From NCBI RefSeq assembly GCF_005221325.1, contig NZ_CP039889.1:2120501-2184500 (forward strand): 64,000 nt of DNA. The letters run 5' to 3'. Positions 25,220-34,067 of this stretch are shown here, piece after piece. The DNA is from Agrobacterium tumefaciens. Lineage in GTDB: Bacteria; Pseudomonadota; Alphaproteobacteria; Rhizobiales; Rhizobiaceae. The position numbers and the translations under genes are program-made. The notes beneath the pieces are model-generated. The model was given only the letters and a program-made list of their open reading frames with translations, searched no databases and was not told the origin of the DNA. The first letter of the stretch is position 1, and every line of letters starts with the position of its first letter.

Positions 25220-25250
25220 TTGTAAAGCGATTTACTAAACCGCTTTACAA
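25220..25250. promoter_or_regulatory. Tandem LacI-type operators
   Basis: A perfect 10-bp inverted repeat TTGTAAAGCG (25220-25229) and CGCTTTACAA (25241-25250) encloses 11 bases. It can be read as two abutting imperfect operators, GTAAAGCGATTTAC (25222-25235) and CTAAACCGCTTTAC (25235-25248), each centred on the CG step typical of LacI-family sites. It lies directly upstream of the lacI-type gene. Confidence 0.75.
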
Positions 25251-25581
25251 GGAAATATAAAAACGCTGAGCTGTCAACGTTGTTTTTCAGATTTGTCGGA
25301 TTGTCTGGTGGACCCGGCGCTTCGGGATAGCGTTGGTCGAGCTCAGGAAACTACGGCGCCTATCGAGGCAGGCGCGGATTATGTGGGGCCTTTCGCAGAA
25401 AGGCACCCCGGCGCGAAAGTATGCGCAGGCGACTTTTGCTTGCGTCGATAACTGCCGTTCGTTTGTGTCGAGTGATTATCGGTGCTACCAGGGGGAAGGG
25501 GCGGAGACCGCATTTGGAGGTCTCCAGCCGTCTCGGGCACTCAATTGGCCCTACCGCCGGTGCTGCAGCGGCCGCACAATC
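25251..25581. other. Gene-free stretch upstream of the LacI operon
   Basis: About 330 bases between the LacI operators and the stop of the CocE-type hydrolase. An open frame runs across it on the plus strand from 25333, but it continues as antisense of the hydrolase gene and matches no family I recognise. The first part probably holds the LacI-operon promoter; I see nothing else convincing. Confidence 0.4.
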
Positions 25582-27585
25582 TCAGATGAGATCGCGCTTG
25601 CAGGTTTCATCCCACTGTCGCGTCTTGACGACGCTGCCGTTCTCGAACGCCGACAGTTCTCCGCTCAGATAGAACTTCTCCTCATCGGAATGCATCTCGG
25701 TGCGGCTCTCGATTTTGATGCGCCATCCGTCCCTGCCCATTTCGTAGGTCTGGGTGAGGACGTATTTCGCGGAAAGCGGATCGCCGTCACGAATGGTCAG
25801 TTCACGGCGCAGGCTGTGGCTGAGTTCGGTATCGATTTCATCGAACCGCAGAACGCCCTCGCCGAACAGGCCGCCCACACCTTCGGTGATATAGGTGTTG
25901 ATGCCCGTTTCATGGTCCTGCTCGGTCCAGCGGCGAACCGAACCGGGGTCGATTTGTGTCATGGGGGTGAAGGGGCCATGGGCAGGGGCCTCGAAACGCA
26001 CGGGCTGGGCGTCGCCTGCGGCGCGCACTGGCAGGTCAAGCGCGCTTTCCGCAACGGAAAGGCTGATCGTTGCATCGTAAGGCGATGTCCACACCATTGG
26101 CCAATATGCGGTGGCGATGGCGAGTTGCAGCTTGTGGCCTTTGGCGAAGCGATACCCGCAATCGTTGAGCTTGATCGCGACGTCGTAGAATTCGCCGGGT
26201 TCCAATGCTTCGGGATTCTCGTGGCTGTCACGGTGCGTCAGGTTGAAAACCTGATAACTGACGCGCGTGACGCGACCATCGGGAAGGACATCGTTGAGGC
26301 GAAGCGAAATCTGGGCGACGGGGCAATCTGCGGCAATGCGCAGACGTGCTACCGGCGCACCGAGAACATCGAAATCCTCTTCCAGCAAGTTACTTTCGAA
26401 AACAAGCGCGCCTCCGTTGTCGAGCCGCTGATCCGTCGGATGTTCGCCGGGGCAACCGGTCGCCATCCATTCCCCGCCCGCCTTGCCGTGGCTTTGCGGC
26501 GAGCGGATGTTGAGAATTGCAGGTTCACTTGCCGTTTTGCGCAGTTCCTCGGCGGCACCGAGGTATAGTGACCGGGTTGAAATTTCAGATGAAGGCCATT
26601 TGGCTTCGCCCACCCAGCGGCCTTGCGTCGTCGTGCGCGTGCCTGTCGGTTCAATGGTGTCGCTGACGAAAGCGCGCAACATGGGCTCGTCCATCACGCC
26701 GGTGTCCTTGCCCTTCAGCCAGTGATCCCACCAGCGCGTCGCTTCCTGAAGGAAGCCAATTGCCGGACCGGGTACACCGTCCTGGGGATAGATGTGACCC
26801 CAGGGACCAATGATGCCGCGACGGGGCACCTGAAGGTTTTCCAGAAGCCGAGGAACCGCATTGGTATAGCTATCCGCCCATGCGCCAATGGCAAGAACCG
26901 GGCACTGGATCGCGCTCCAGTCCTCGCAGACCGAACCGTGTTTCCAGTAGGCGTCGTAACGCTGATGTTCGAGCCAAAGGCCGGGAAAGAAGGGGAGCTT
27001 GTCCAGCCGCTCGAGCCAGCGATCGCGCCATTCTTCGCCGAGAATCTTCTGGTCGAGCGGGCGGCTCTGATAGGCAAGCATGATCGTGCCCCACCAGAGA
27101 TTGTCGTTGAGCAACAGGCCACCCATGTAGTGGATATCGTCCGTATAACGATTGTCGGTGGAATAGGCGGTGATGACGGCTTTCAGTGCCGGCGGACGGC
27201 GGGCGGCAACCTGCAGCCCGTTGAAGCCGCCCCAGCTCTTGCCCATCATGCCGACATTGCCGCTGCACCATGGCTGGCGGGAGATCCAGTCGATCACCTC
27301 AAGCGCGTCGTCCTGTTCCTGCTGCAGATATTCGTCCGCCATGTGGCCGTCGGATTCGCCGGTGCCACGCATATCTACGCGAATTGCGGCATATCCCTGG
27401 CTCGCGAAGTAACCGTGCATCGGCTCGTCGCGCCCGCGGGTTCCGTCGCGCTTGCGATAGGGAATATATTCGAGAATGGCCGGCACCGGCGATTGCTCCG
27501 CGCTTTCCGGCAGCCAAAGACGTGCGCCAAGGCGCACGCCATCGCTCATAGGAATCCAGATATGTTCTTCAACACGCACTGTCAT
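25582..27585 (-). CDS. CocE/NonD-type serine hydrolase (X-Pro dipeptidyl-peptidase S15 family)
   Basis: 667-residue alpha/beta hydrolase with the three-domain layout of cocaine esterase and glutaryl-7-ACA acylase. The nucleophile elbow is GKSWGG (S117), with probable acid D238 (GAWADSY) and histidine H264 (GPWGH). The catalytic region is followed by a jelly-roll C-terminal domain from about residue 380. No signal peptide is seen, so it is cytosolic. It is the last gene of the peptide-type ABC operon, 96 bp after the ATPase gene. It probably cleaves an ester or amide in the imported compound. Confidence 0.9.
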   Translation of the reverse strand: MTVRVEEHIWIPMSDGVRLGARLWLPESAEQSPVPAILEYIPYRKRDGTRGRDEPMHGYFASQGYAAIRVDMRGTGESDGHMADEYLQQEQDDALEVIDWISRQPWCSGNVGMMGKSWGGFNGLQVAARRPPALKAVITAYSTDNRYTDDIHYMGGLLLNDNLWWGTIMLAYQSRPLDQKILGEEWRDRWLERLDKLPFFPGLWLEHQRYDAYWKHGSVCEDWSAIQCPVLAIGAWADSYTNAVPRLLENLQVPRRGIIGPWGHIYPQDGVPGPAIGFLQEATRWWDHWLKGKDTGVMDEPMLRAFVSDTIEPTGTRTTTQGRWVGEAKWPSSEISTRSLYLGAAEELRKTASEPAILNIRSPQSHGKAGGEWMATGCPGEHPTDQRLDNGGALVFESNLLEEDFDVLGAPVARLRIAADCPVAQISLRLNDVLPDGRVTRVSYQVFNLTHRDSHENPEALEPGEFYDVAIKLNDCGYRFAKGHKLQLAIATAYWPMVWTSPYDATISLSVAESALDLPVRAAGDAQPVRFEAPAHGPFTPMTQIDPGSVRRWTEQDHETGINTYITEGVGGLFGEGVLRFDEIDTELSHSLRRELTIRDGDPLSAKYVLTQTYEMGRDGWRIKIESRTEMHSDEEKFYLSGELSAFENGSVVKTRQWDETCKRDLI

Positions 27586-27681
27586 TTGGGTATTCCAGTC
27601 AGTTTATTTGATGCTGGCATTGCAGCAGAAGGTCATTAACGACGAACGGCGGCGGCTCCAGCGAATAGGCCGCCGCTGAAC

Positions 27682-29295
27682 TCAGGCGGTCGGGAGGCCG
27701 CGTTTTGCGAGGACACCGTCCAGCCAGTCGCGCCGCAACTCGGGAACCGATGTAATAAGCTGCTCCGTATAGGGCTTGTAAGGCGGCGCAAAAACCTCCT
27801 CGGTGGTGCCGGTTTCGACGATACGGCCGTGCTGCATCACCATGGTCCTGTCGGCAATCCTGCGCACGACGCCGAGATCATGGGTGATGAACAGATAGGA
27901 GACACCCAGTTCGTCCTGCAACGACTGCAACAATGTGAGAATCTCGTCGGCCACGAGCGGGTCCAGCGCCGAGGTAACCTCGTCGCAGATGATGAGATCA
28001 GGACGCGCTGCAAGGGCGCGCGCAATACACACCCGCTGCTTTTGCCCGCCGGAAAGCGCTTTCGGAAGGCGTTCCGCAAACTCCCGTGGCAGGCCGATGA
28101 GATCCAGCAGGCGGTTCACTTCGGATGCGCGCTGCTCTTCGTTCATTCCGAAATAAAACGACATCGGACGGCCGATGATCTCGCCAACAGTATGGCGCGG
28201 GTTCAGCGCGACATCCGGAAGCTGATAGACGAGCTGAATGCGTCGTAGCTCTTCACGGCTGCGTTGGGTGTACCTGTCGGCAAGCCTGTGTCCGGCGAGC
28301 GAAACGACGCCGGAGGAATGGGGTGGTAAGCCGGCAATAACCCGGGCGAGAGTGGATTTTCCCGAACCGGATTCACCGACGACCGCCAGAGTCTCACCCT
28401 TTCGCAACAGGCAGTGGACGTTATCGAGGACCTTCTTGCGCCCGTAATAGGCGGTCACATCCCGCGCTTCGAGCAGCAACTCGCCATTTTTATGGTGGAC
28501 GCCTTCCCCCGACGTGCTGGCTTTTCGTTCGGAAACCAAACGCCGCGTATAGTCTTGCTGCGGATGTTCCAGAACTTGTTCTGCGGAACCGGCTTCGACC
28601 TCCTTGCCGTGGCGCAACACCATGATGCTGTCAGCAATCTGCGCCACGACTGCAAGGTCGTGGGTGATGTAGAGCGCAGCTGTGTCATAACGCTGGATCA
28701 GGCTGCGAAGGAGGGCGAGAACCTCGATCTGCGTTGTGACATCAAGCGCCGTGGTCGGTTCGTCCAGAACCAGAATATCGGGACGGCACGACATGGCCAT
28801 GGCCACCATTGCGCGCTGCAACTGGCCACCCGATACCTGATGGGGGTAACGGTCGCCGAAATTCTGGTAATCTGGAAGCTGCAGCGCCTGCAGCAATTCC
28901 AGCATCCAGGCTTGCGCTTCCTGACGGTTCATGAGGCCGTGATAAAGCGGCCCCTCCATGATCTGTTCGCCGATTTTCATCGCCGGGTTGAAAGCGGCGG
29001 CCGCACTTTGCGCAACATAAGCGATATTTGCACCTCGCACGGCTTCACGCCCGGCGCGATCGATCGTCATCAGCGACACACCATTCACGATGATCTCACC
29101 ACCGACGATGCGGCACCCGTTGCGGCCGTATCCCATCGCAGCAAGGCCGATCGTGGATTTGCCCGCGCCGGATTCACCAATGAGCCCCTTGACCTCGCCG
29201 CGCTTCAGGTCGAGATCGATAGTGTCGACGAGGATGGCGCCATTTGGTGCGGCAACCTTGAGCCCGCGAATTTGCAAAACCCTGTTGTCGTTCAT
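27682..29295 (-). CDS. Peptide-type ABC ATPase with two fused domains (DppD-DppF fusion)
   Basis: 537-residue protein with two complete ATP-binding domains, equivalent to DppD and DppF joined. Domain 1 has GESGAGKSTIG, VSGGQLQRAMVAMA and ILVLDEPTTALD. Domain 2, from about residue 270, has GESGSGKSTLARV, LSGGQKQRVCIARALA and LIICDEVTSALD. The C-terminal extension (PYKPYTEQLI) is typical of oligopeptide ATPases. The ATG at 29295 overlaps the stop of the DppC-like gene (ATGA). Both sites look active. Confidence 0.93.
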   Translation of the reverse strand: MNDNRVLQIRGLKVAAPNGAILVDTIDLDLKRGEVKGLIGESGAGKSTIGLAAMGYGRNGCRIVGGEIIVNGVSLMTIDRAGREAVRGANIAYVAQSAAAAFNPAMKIGEQIMEGPLYHGLMNRQEAQAWMLELLQALQLPDYQNFGDRYPHQVSGGQLQRAMVAMAMSCRPDILVLDEPTTALDVTTQIEVLALLRSLIQRYDTAALYITHDLAVVAQIADSIMVLRHGKEVEAGSAEQVLEHPQQDYTRRLVSERKASTSGEGVHHKNGELLLEARDVTAYYGRKKVLDNVHCLLRKGETLAVVGESGSGKSTLARVIAGLPPHSSGVVSLAGHRLADRYTQRSREELRRIQLVYQLPDVALNPRHTVGEIIGRPMSFYFGMNEEQRASEVNRLLDLIGLPREFAERLPKALSGGQKQRVCIARALAARPDLIICDEVTSALDPLVADEILTLLQSLQDELGVSYLFITHDLGVVRRIADRTMVMQHGRIVETGTTEEVFAPPYKPYTEQLITSVPELRRDWLDGVLAKRGLPTA

Positions 29296-30116
29296 CGGTC
29301 CGCTCCCTGAATTGCGCTGCGGCCGGCAAGCAGCCAATCGACGACGAGATTGACGCCAATGGTAAGGATCGCGATGGCGGCAGCCGGGTAAAGCGGAGCG
29401 TAGAGACCATAGAGGATCGCCTGCTGGTTATCCTTCACCATGCCGCCCCAGTCTGCGAAAGGCGGCTGGATGCCAAGCCCAAGGAACGAAAGGCCGGCGA
29501 CGAAGAGGAAGGTGAAGCAGAAGCGAAGGCCGAATTCCGCAATCAGTGGCGGCAGGGCATTGGGCAAAATCTCCCTGAATACCAGCCACAAGAGACCTTC
29601 GCCGCGAAGACGCGCCGTCTCGGCATATTCGAGAACATTAATGCCCTGCGCGACGATACGGGCCAGGCGAAAGACGCGTGTTGAATCCAGAAGAGCAATG
29701 GTGACGATGAGCACGGGAATTGACGAGCCAAGTGCCTGCAAGACCACGAGTGCCGAGATCAACACCGGAATACACATGACCGTATCGACGATGCGCGACA
29801 GAACCATGTCCAGCCAGCCGCCAAAAATGGCAGCGATGAACCCCAGTGTAATCCCGATCATGAAGGATAGCAGCGATGCTGCCAGTGAAACACCAATGGA
29901 CATCTGCGCGCCTGCCAGGAGGCGCGAGAGCATGTCGCGACCATTCTGATCCAGACCGAACCAGTGTGCAGCCGACGGCGGATCAAAAGGCGATCCAACG
30001 ATCTCCTCCTGGGCGAAAGGCGCAATGTGCGGGCCGGCGACGAACAGGATGAGATTGAGGGAGATGATGAAAAGACCGATCCACGCGGTCGGGGTGATGG
30101 AGCGGAGAATTTTCAT
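29292..30116 (-). CDS. Peptide-type ABC permease, DppC-like
   Basis: 274-residue inner-membrane permease with about six hydrophobic segments. The N-terminal cytoplasmic region ends in HWFGLDQNGRDMLSRLLAGAQMSIGVSLAA, the DppC/OppC signature, and the EAA-like loop reads YAETARLRGEGLLWLVFREILPNALPP. It overlaps its neighbours on both sides by 4 bp, so the operon is tightly coupled. It imports a peptide-like or opine-like solute with the DppB-like partner. Confidence 0.92.
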   Translation of the reverse strand: MKILRSITPTAWIGLFIISLNLILFVAGPHIAPFAQEEIVGSPFDPPSAAHWFGLDQNGRDMLSRLLAGAQMSIGVSLAASLLSFMIGITLGFIAAIFGGWLDMVLSRIVDTVMCIPVLISALVVLQALGSSIPVLIVTIALLDSTRVFRLARIVAQGINVLEYAETARLRGEGLLWLVFREILPNALPPLIAEFGLRFCFTFLFVAGLSFLGLGIQPPFADWGGMVKDNQQAILYGLYAPLYPAAAIAILTIGVNLVVDWLLAGRSAIQGADR

Positions 30117-31060
30117 CGGGGATGCCTCAGGCGCGGGTTAAGCGCGATTGCCGAAATATCGGCAATGATGTTCAAGATGACGTAGGCAGCACCAAAAACG
30201 AGGGCCGCGGCCTGCACCAGCGGCAGGTCACGTTTGGAAACCGCATCGACCATGAAACGGCCAAGCCCGTTGTAGTTGAACACCGCCTCCACCAGCACCA
30301 CCCCTGTAATGAGATAGGCGATGTTGAACGACACGACATTGACGATGGGTGCTGCGGCGTTGGGAAGCGCGTGGCGAAGAACCGCGCGTCTGGTTCGAAG
30401 CCCTTTGAGATAGGCGGTTTCGACGTAGGCCTGATCCATCACCGCCAGAACGGCGGTTCGGGTCATGCGCAGCATCTGCGCCACGGTCACCAGAACGAGC
30501 GTCAAGGCCGGCAGCGTCGTTGCCTTCAGCCAATCCCCAAAACCCATGCCCGGATAGGTATCGGCCAGACTCGGCAGGAGATTATATTGCACGGACACGA
30601 ACAGGATCAGCAGCAGGCCCAGAAAATACTCCGGAAGGGAAACGAAGGCGAGGGCCGCGATGTTAACGGCGCGATCAAACAGGCTGCCGCGCCAGATTGC
30701 GCTGAACAGTCCGAGAATGACGGCGACCGGAACGGAGACGACGGCCGCATAAAGCGCCAATGCCATGGTGTTCCAGAACCGCGGCCAGAGAAGATCGGCA
30801 ACAGGCTGACGGTTCGCGAGGGAGTTTCCGAGGTCGCCGGTCACGAAGCCGCCGAGCCAGGACAGGTAACGGTGCAGAACGGGCTGGTCGAGACCGAGAT
30901 CGGCGCGCAACACGGCAAGAGATTCAGGCGTCGCATTTTGTCCGAGTATTGCCGACGCCACGTCACCGGGAAGAAGCTGTGTGCCGGCGAAAATAAGCGC
31001 CGACACCAGCAGAAGCGTCAAAATACCCAAAGCAACGCGCTTCAGGATAAGCTTAGTCAT
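30113..31060 (-). CDS. Peptide-type ABC permease, DppB-like
   Basis: 315-residue permease. The N-terminus MTKLILKRVALGILTLLLVSALIFAGTQLLPGDVA and GLDQPVLHRYLSWLGGFVTGDLGNS are diagnostic of DppB/OppB. The EAA loop reads YVETAYLKGLRTRRAVLRHALPNA. It shares one base with the stop of the binding-protein gene. It works with the DppC-like subunit. Confidence 0.92.
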   Translation of the reverse strand: MTKLILKRVALGILTLLLVSALIFAGTQLLPGDVASAILGQNATPESLAVLRADLGLDQPVLHRYLSWLGGFVTGDLGNSLANRQPVADLLWPRFWNTMALALYAAVVSVPVAVILGLFSAIWRGSLFDRAVNIAALAFVSLPEYFLGLLLILFVSVQYNLLPSLADTYPGMGFGDWLKATTLPALTLVLVTVAQMLRMTRTAVLAVMDQAYVETAYLKGLRTRRAVLRHALPNAAAPIVNVVSFNIAYLITGVVLVEAVFNYNGLGRFMVDAVSKRDLPLVQAAALVFGAAYVILNIIADISAIALNPRLRHPR

Positions 31061-32622
31061 TATGCGTCCAACCAGACTTTTTCAGCAAGGCGGGCACCCA
31101 TGAAATTGAACATGGGATGGGTGGTCACGCCCTTGAGTTTTTTGGATGTGGCGTCGAGATAGTCGCCGAACATTGGGACCATCGCGCCGCCTTCATTGGA
31201 AATGAGCGCCTGCAACTCGGCATAGATTTCCTTGCGCTTGGCATCGTCGAGAAGCGCACGCGCTTCGATCAGCTTCTTGTCGAAGGTCTCGTTCTTCCAG
31301 TGCGTGTCGTTCTGTGCCGAGGTGGACTGGTAGGCGATGGTGAGCATTTGATCCGCCGTCGGACGTCCGCCCCAATAGGACATGCAGAAGGGCGCTTTCA
31401 TCCAAACATTGTCCCAGTAGCCGTCTGCGGGTTCGCGCTTGATCGAAACGTCGATCCCGCCCTTGGCCGCGCTGGTGCGGAAGATCGCTGCTGCATCCAC
31501 AGCGCCTGAGAATGCGGCGTCGGAAGCGGAAATCTCGACTTTGAGGGCGTCAAGGCCGGCCTGCTTCAGATAAAACTTTGCCTTTTCCGGGTCGTAGGGT
31601 CTTTGCGGCAGGTCCGCCGCATAAAAGCGGTCTGAGCTGGGGATCGGGTGGTCGTTGCCGAGGCGACCATAGCCGCGCAATGCGGTTTTCAGAAGTTGCT
31701 CGCGGTCGATGGCGTGTTTGATGGCGAGACGAATGTTGTTGTCCGTGTAGGGCGCCTGCGTGCAGTCCATCAGGAAAGTGAAGTGCTGACCGCCCGCCGA
31801 CTGCACGATGTTGAGGTTCGGATTGCGGCGAAGCAAATCCACGGTTTTGAAATCCAGCTGGTTGATGGCGTGGACCTGACCCGACATCATCGCATTGGTG
31901 CGCGCGGCAATATCGTTGATGACGATGACTTCCACGGCGTCAACATGGGCGGCATTCGGCTTCCAGTAGTTCGGATTACGCGTAAAGCGCGAACGCACAC
32001 CCGGATCGTAGCTCTCGAATACGAATGGCCCGGTGCCGACCGGTTTGTTGAAGTCTGTCCAGCCTTCGGGAACAACGAGGAAATGATAGTCGGAAAGGAT
32101 GTAGGGAAGATCGGCATTGCCGCTTTCGAGCACGATCTTGACTTCGGTGTCGGAAAGCTTATCGACGCTCTTCAAGGCAGATGCCACCGAGCGCGCCGCG
32201 GATGTGGTATCGCCACGGTGCAGGTTGATGGAATAGATGACGTCTTCTACCGTCAATGACTTGCCGTTATGGAACGTGACGCCCTGACGCAGCTTGAACA
32301 CCCATTCCACGGCACCCGGCTGCGCTTCCCAGCTTTCGAACAGTTCCGGCACAGCATGATTGTTGGTGTCGATCTCGACGAGGCCGTTCATGATCATGAA
32401 TGCCTGATTGACCGGAACCCAGTCCTTCAAAATTCGGGGATCGAGATTATCAGTGGTGCTGCCGCCGCCAATGCCCAACTTCAGAACACCACCCTTCCTG
32501 GGCGTCTCGGCGCTTTGTGCGCTGGCATTTGTGATGAAACCGGCAGAAAGCGCGGCGAGGCTCGCCGCACCGGCAAGGAAGTGCCGGCGATCGAGTGAGA
32601 AGGAAAAGGGGGAGGAAGTCAT
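31060..32622 (-). CDS. Peptide-type ABC solute-binding protein, Tat-exported
   Basis: 520-residue periplasmic binding protein of the SBP_bac_5 (DppA/OppA) family. The leader is a twin-arginine type: SLDRRHFLAGAASLAALSAGFITNASA. Family blocks include VFKLRQGVTFHNGKSLTVEDVIYSINLHRG, GTGPFVFESYDPGVRSRFTRNPNYWK and NIRLAIKHAIDREQLLKTALRGYG. ATG at 32622 is preferred over an upstream in-frame start because it begins the Tat leader and has GGGAA upstream. It is the first gene of this importer operon. The solute is not known. Confidence 0.92.
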   Translation of the reverse strand: MTSSPFSFSLDRRHFLAGAASLAALSAGFITNASAQSAETPRKGGVLKLGIGGGSTTDNLDPRILKDWVPVNQAFMIMNGLVEIDTNNHAVPELFESWEAQPGAVEWVFKLRQGVTFHNGKSLTVEDVIYSINLHRGDTTSAARSVASALKSVDKLSDTEVKIVLESGNADLPYILSDYHFLVVPEGWTDFNKPVGTGPFVFESYDPGVRSRFTRNPNYWKPNAAHVDAVEVIVINDIAARTNAMMSGQVHAINQLDFKTVDLLRRNPNLNIVQSAGGQHFTFLMDCTQAPYTDNNIRLAIKHAIDREQLLKTALRGYGRLGNDHPIPSSDRFYAADLPQRPYDPEKAKFYLKQAGLDALKVEISASDAAFSGAVDAAAIFRTSAAKGGIDVSIKREPADGYWDNVWMKAPFCMSYWGGRPTADQMLTIAYQSTSAQNDTHWKNETFDKKLIEARALLDDAKRKEIYAELQALISNEGGAMVPMFGDYLDATSKKLKGVTTHPMFNFMGARLAEKVWLDA

Positions 32623-32856
32623 GTCTGGGTTCCCTGTTTTTTTATCGGGGCCGGTCAAGGCTCGGCTGGCAGTGGCGTATCGTACTCAACGGTTCGGCAC
32701 TAGATAGAGACAAGCAAAGGGGGGTATGATTTTTGCGCATGGGGTCATGAAATCTGAGCGCATCCGCTTATTTGCGAAGCGGAGTAAAGGGGGGCGCCGG
32801 AGCCGATCCGGTGCAGCAATTCTCGCCCGGCGAGAGCGTTCATGGAGTGAATACAA

Positions 32857-33123
32857 ATGGGGCTAGCGGATATTGTCGGCCTTGCAGGAGCCTTTTTCTA
32901 TCTCTTCGCCTATGCCTTGTTGCAGCTTCGATTTCTAACGATAGAAGACTGGCGATACACTCTCTTGAACGTTCTGGGCGGTGTGTTCCTGATCTATTCG
33001 TTGATCTGGAACTTTAATCTCGGCTCGCTCATCTCGCAAGTCGCGTGGCTGCTCTTCACCATCATCGGATACGCCCGGTTTCTCCTGGACCGCCGCCGGA
33101 AGGCACTTTCTGTCAGCGCCTGA
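32857..33123 (+). CDS. Small membrane protein (CBU_0592-like)
   Basis: 88-residue protein with three hydrophobic segments (about 4-22, 37-53 and 57-74) and a basic C-terminus (LLDRRRKALS). The sequence DIVGLAGAFFYLFAYALLQLRFLTIEDW fits the CBU_0592-like small membrane family of unknown role. GGAG stands 9 bp before the ATG. It converges with the LysR gene, 6 bp away. No functional link to neighbours is evident. Confidence 0.75.
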   Translation: MGLADIVGLAGAFFYLFAYALLQLRFLTIEDWRYTLLNVLGGVFLIYSLIWNFNLGSLISQVAWLLFTIIGYARFLLDRRRKALSVSA

Positions 33124-33129
33124 TAGTCT

Positions 33130-34020
33130 TCAGCGCGCGGTTTTATGATTGTCTGCGATCAGCCAGTCGGAAACCTCGCGCACGATTTTTCGCTGGTGGC
33201 GATCTGCCGGGCGCATCAGGTAAAATTTGCCTTCCGAGCGCATGGCGTGGGAATGTACCGGAACGAGCATGCCGCTATCCAGCTGATCGCGGATGAGCCA
33301 GGTCCAGCCGAGCGTTGCGCCAAGCCCTTGCGAGGCTGCCGCCACGCAGAGACCATAATCTCCGAGTTTCCACTGGACTGCATCCTTGGGCGGCAGCAGC
33401 TGGGACGAGCGCCACCAGTCGCTCCAATCCTGCCATTCCCGCATCGAGTCTTCGATGGAGATCAAAACGGGTGCTTTCTGCTCCATGAGATCGCCCATGC
33501 CGCGCGCAGAGACGGGAACGACCTCTTCCTGTCCGAGTTCGGAAAGCCAGACGCCAATTGGTCTTTCCTTTCGATAAAATATAGCGAGGTCGAATTCGTC
33601 CAGACGCAGATGCGCCACGTCATCAGTCACACGCACGCGCAACTCTATACCGGGAATATCTCGTTTCAGCTTCTGCAAGCGGGGCATGAACCACTGATCG
33701 GCAATCCCGCGCGAGCAGGCGATGGTGATCTGGCTCGCACCTGTCCAGGAGCGGACACCGTCCGTTACGCTTGCGATATCCAGGATCAGCCGCGATATAT
33801 CGATCGAATAGTTCTCTCCGATGGTCGTCAGTCGCACACCCGTCGGCACACGTTCGAAGAGCTTGGAGCCGATGAATGCCTCCAGCTTGCCGATCTGTCG
33901 ACTGACCGCACTTTGCGTCAGCCCCAGCTCGTTGCCCGCCCGGGAGAAGCTGCCTAAACGTGATGCGGCCTCGAAAACAACGAGCGCCTCCAGCGGTGGC
34001 AATCTATATGATGGTTGCAT
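33130..34020 (-). CDS. LysR-family transcriptional regulator, GcvA-like
   Basis: 296-residue LysR regulator starting MQPSYRLPPLEALVVFEAASRLGSFSRAGNELGLTQSAVSRQIGKLEAFIG, with the HTH at about residues 23-42. The C-terminal effector domain is complete. The ATG at 34020 is preferred over upstream in-frame starts because it places the HTH at the usual position. No divergent partner is next to it: the gene upstream is the GGDEF protein, read the same way. The target is unclear. Confidence 0.86.
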   Translation of the reverse strand: MQPSYRLPPLEALVVFEAASRLGSFSRAGNELGLTQSAVSRQIGKLEAFIGSKLFERVPTGVRLTTIGENYSIDISRLILDIASVTDGVRSWTGASQITIACSRGIADQWFMPRLQKLKRDIPGIELRVRVTDDVAHLRLDEFDLAIFYRKERPIGVWLSELGQEEVVPVSARGMGDLMEQKAPVLISIEDSMREWQDWSDWWRSSQLLPPKDAVQWKLGDYGLCVAAASQGLGATLGWTWLIRDQLDSGMLVPVHSHAMRSEGKFYLMRPADRHQRKIVREVSDWLIADNHKTAR

Positions 34021-34067
34021 TCTGGTTCCCGCAACAGATTTTGTGATCCGATACCCCGGCGGTCTGC

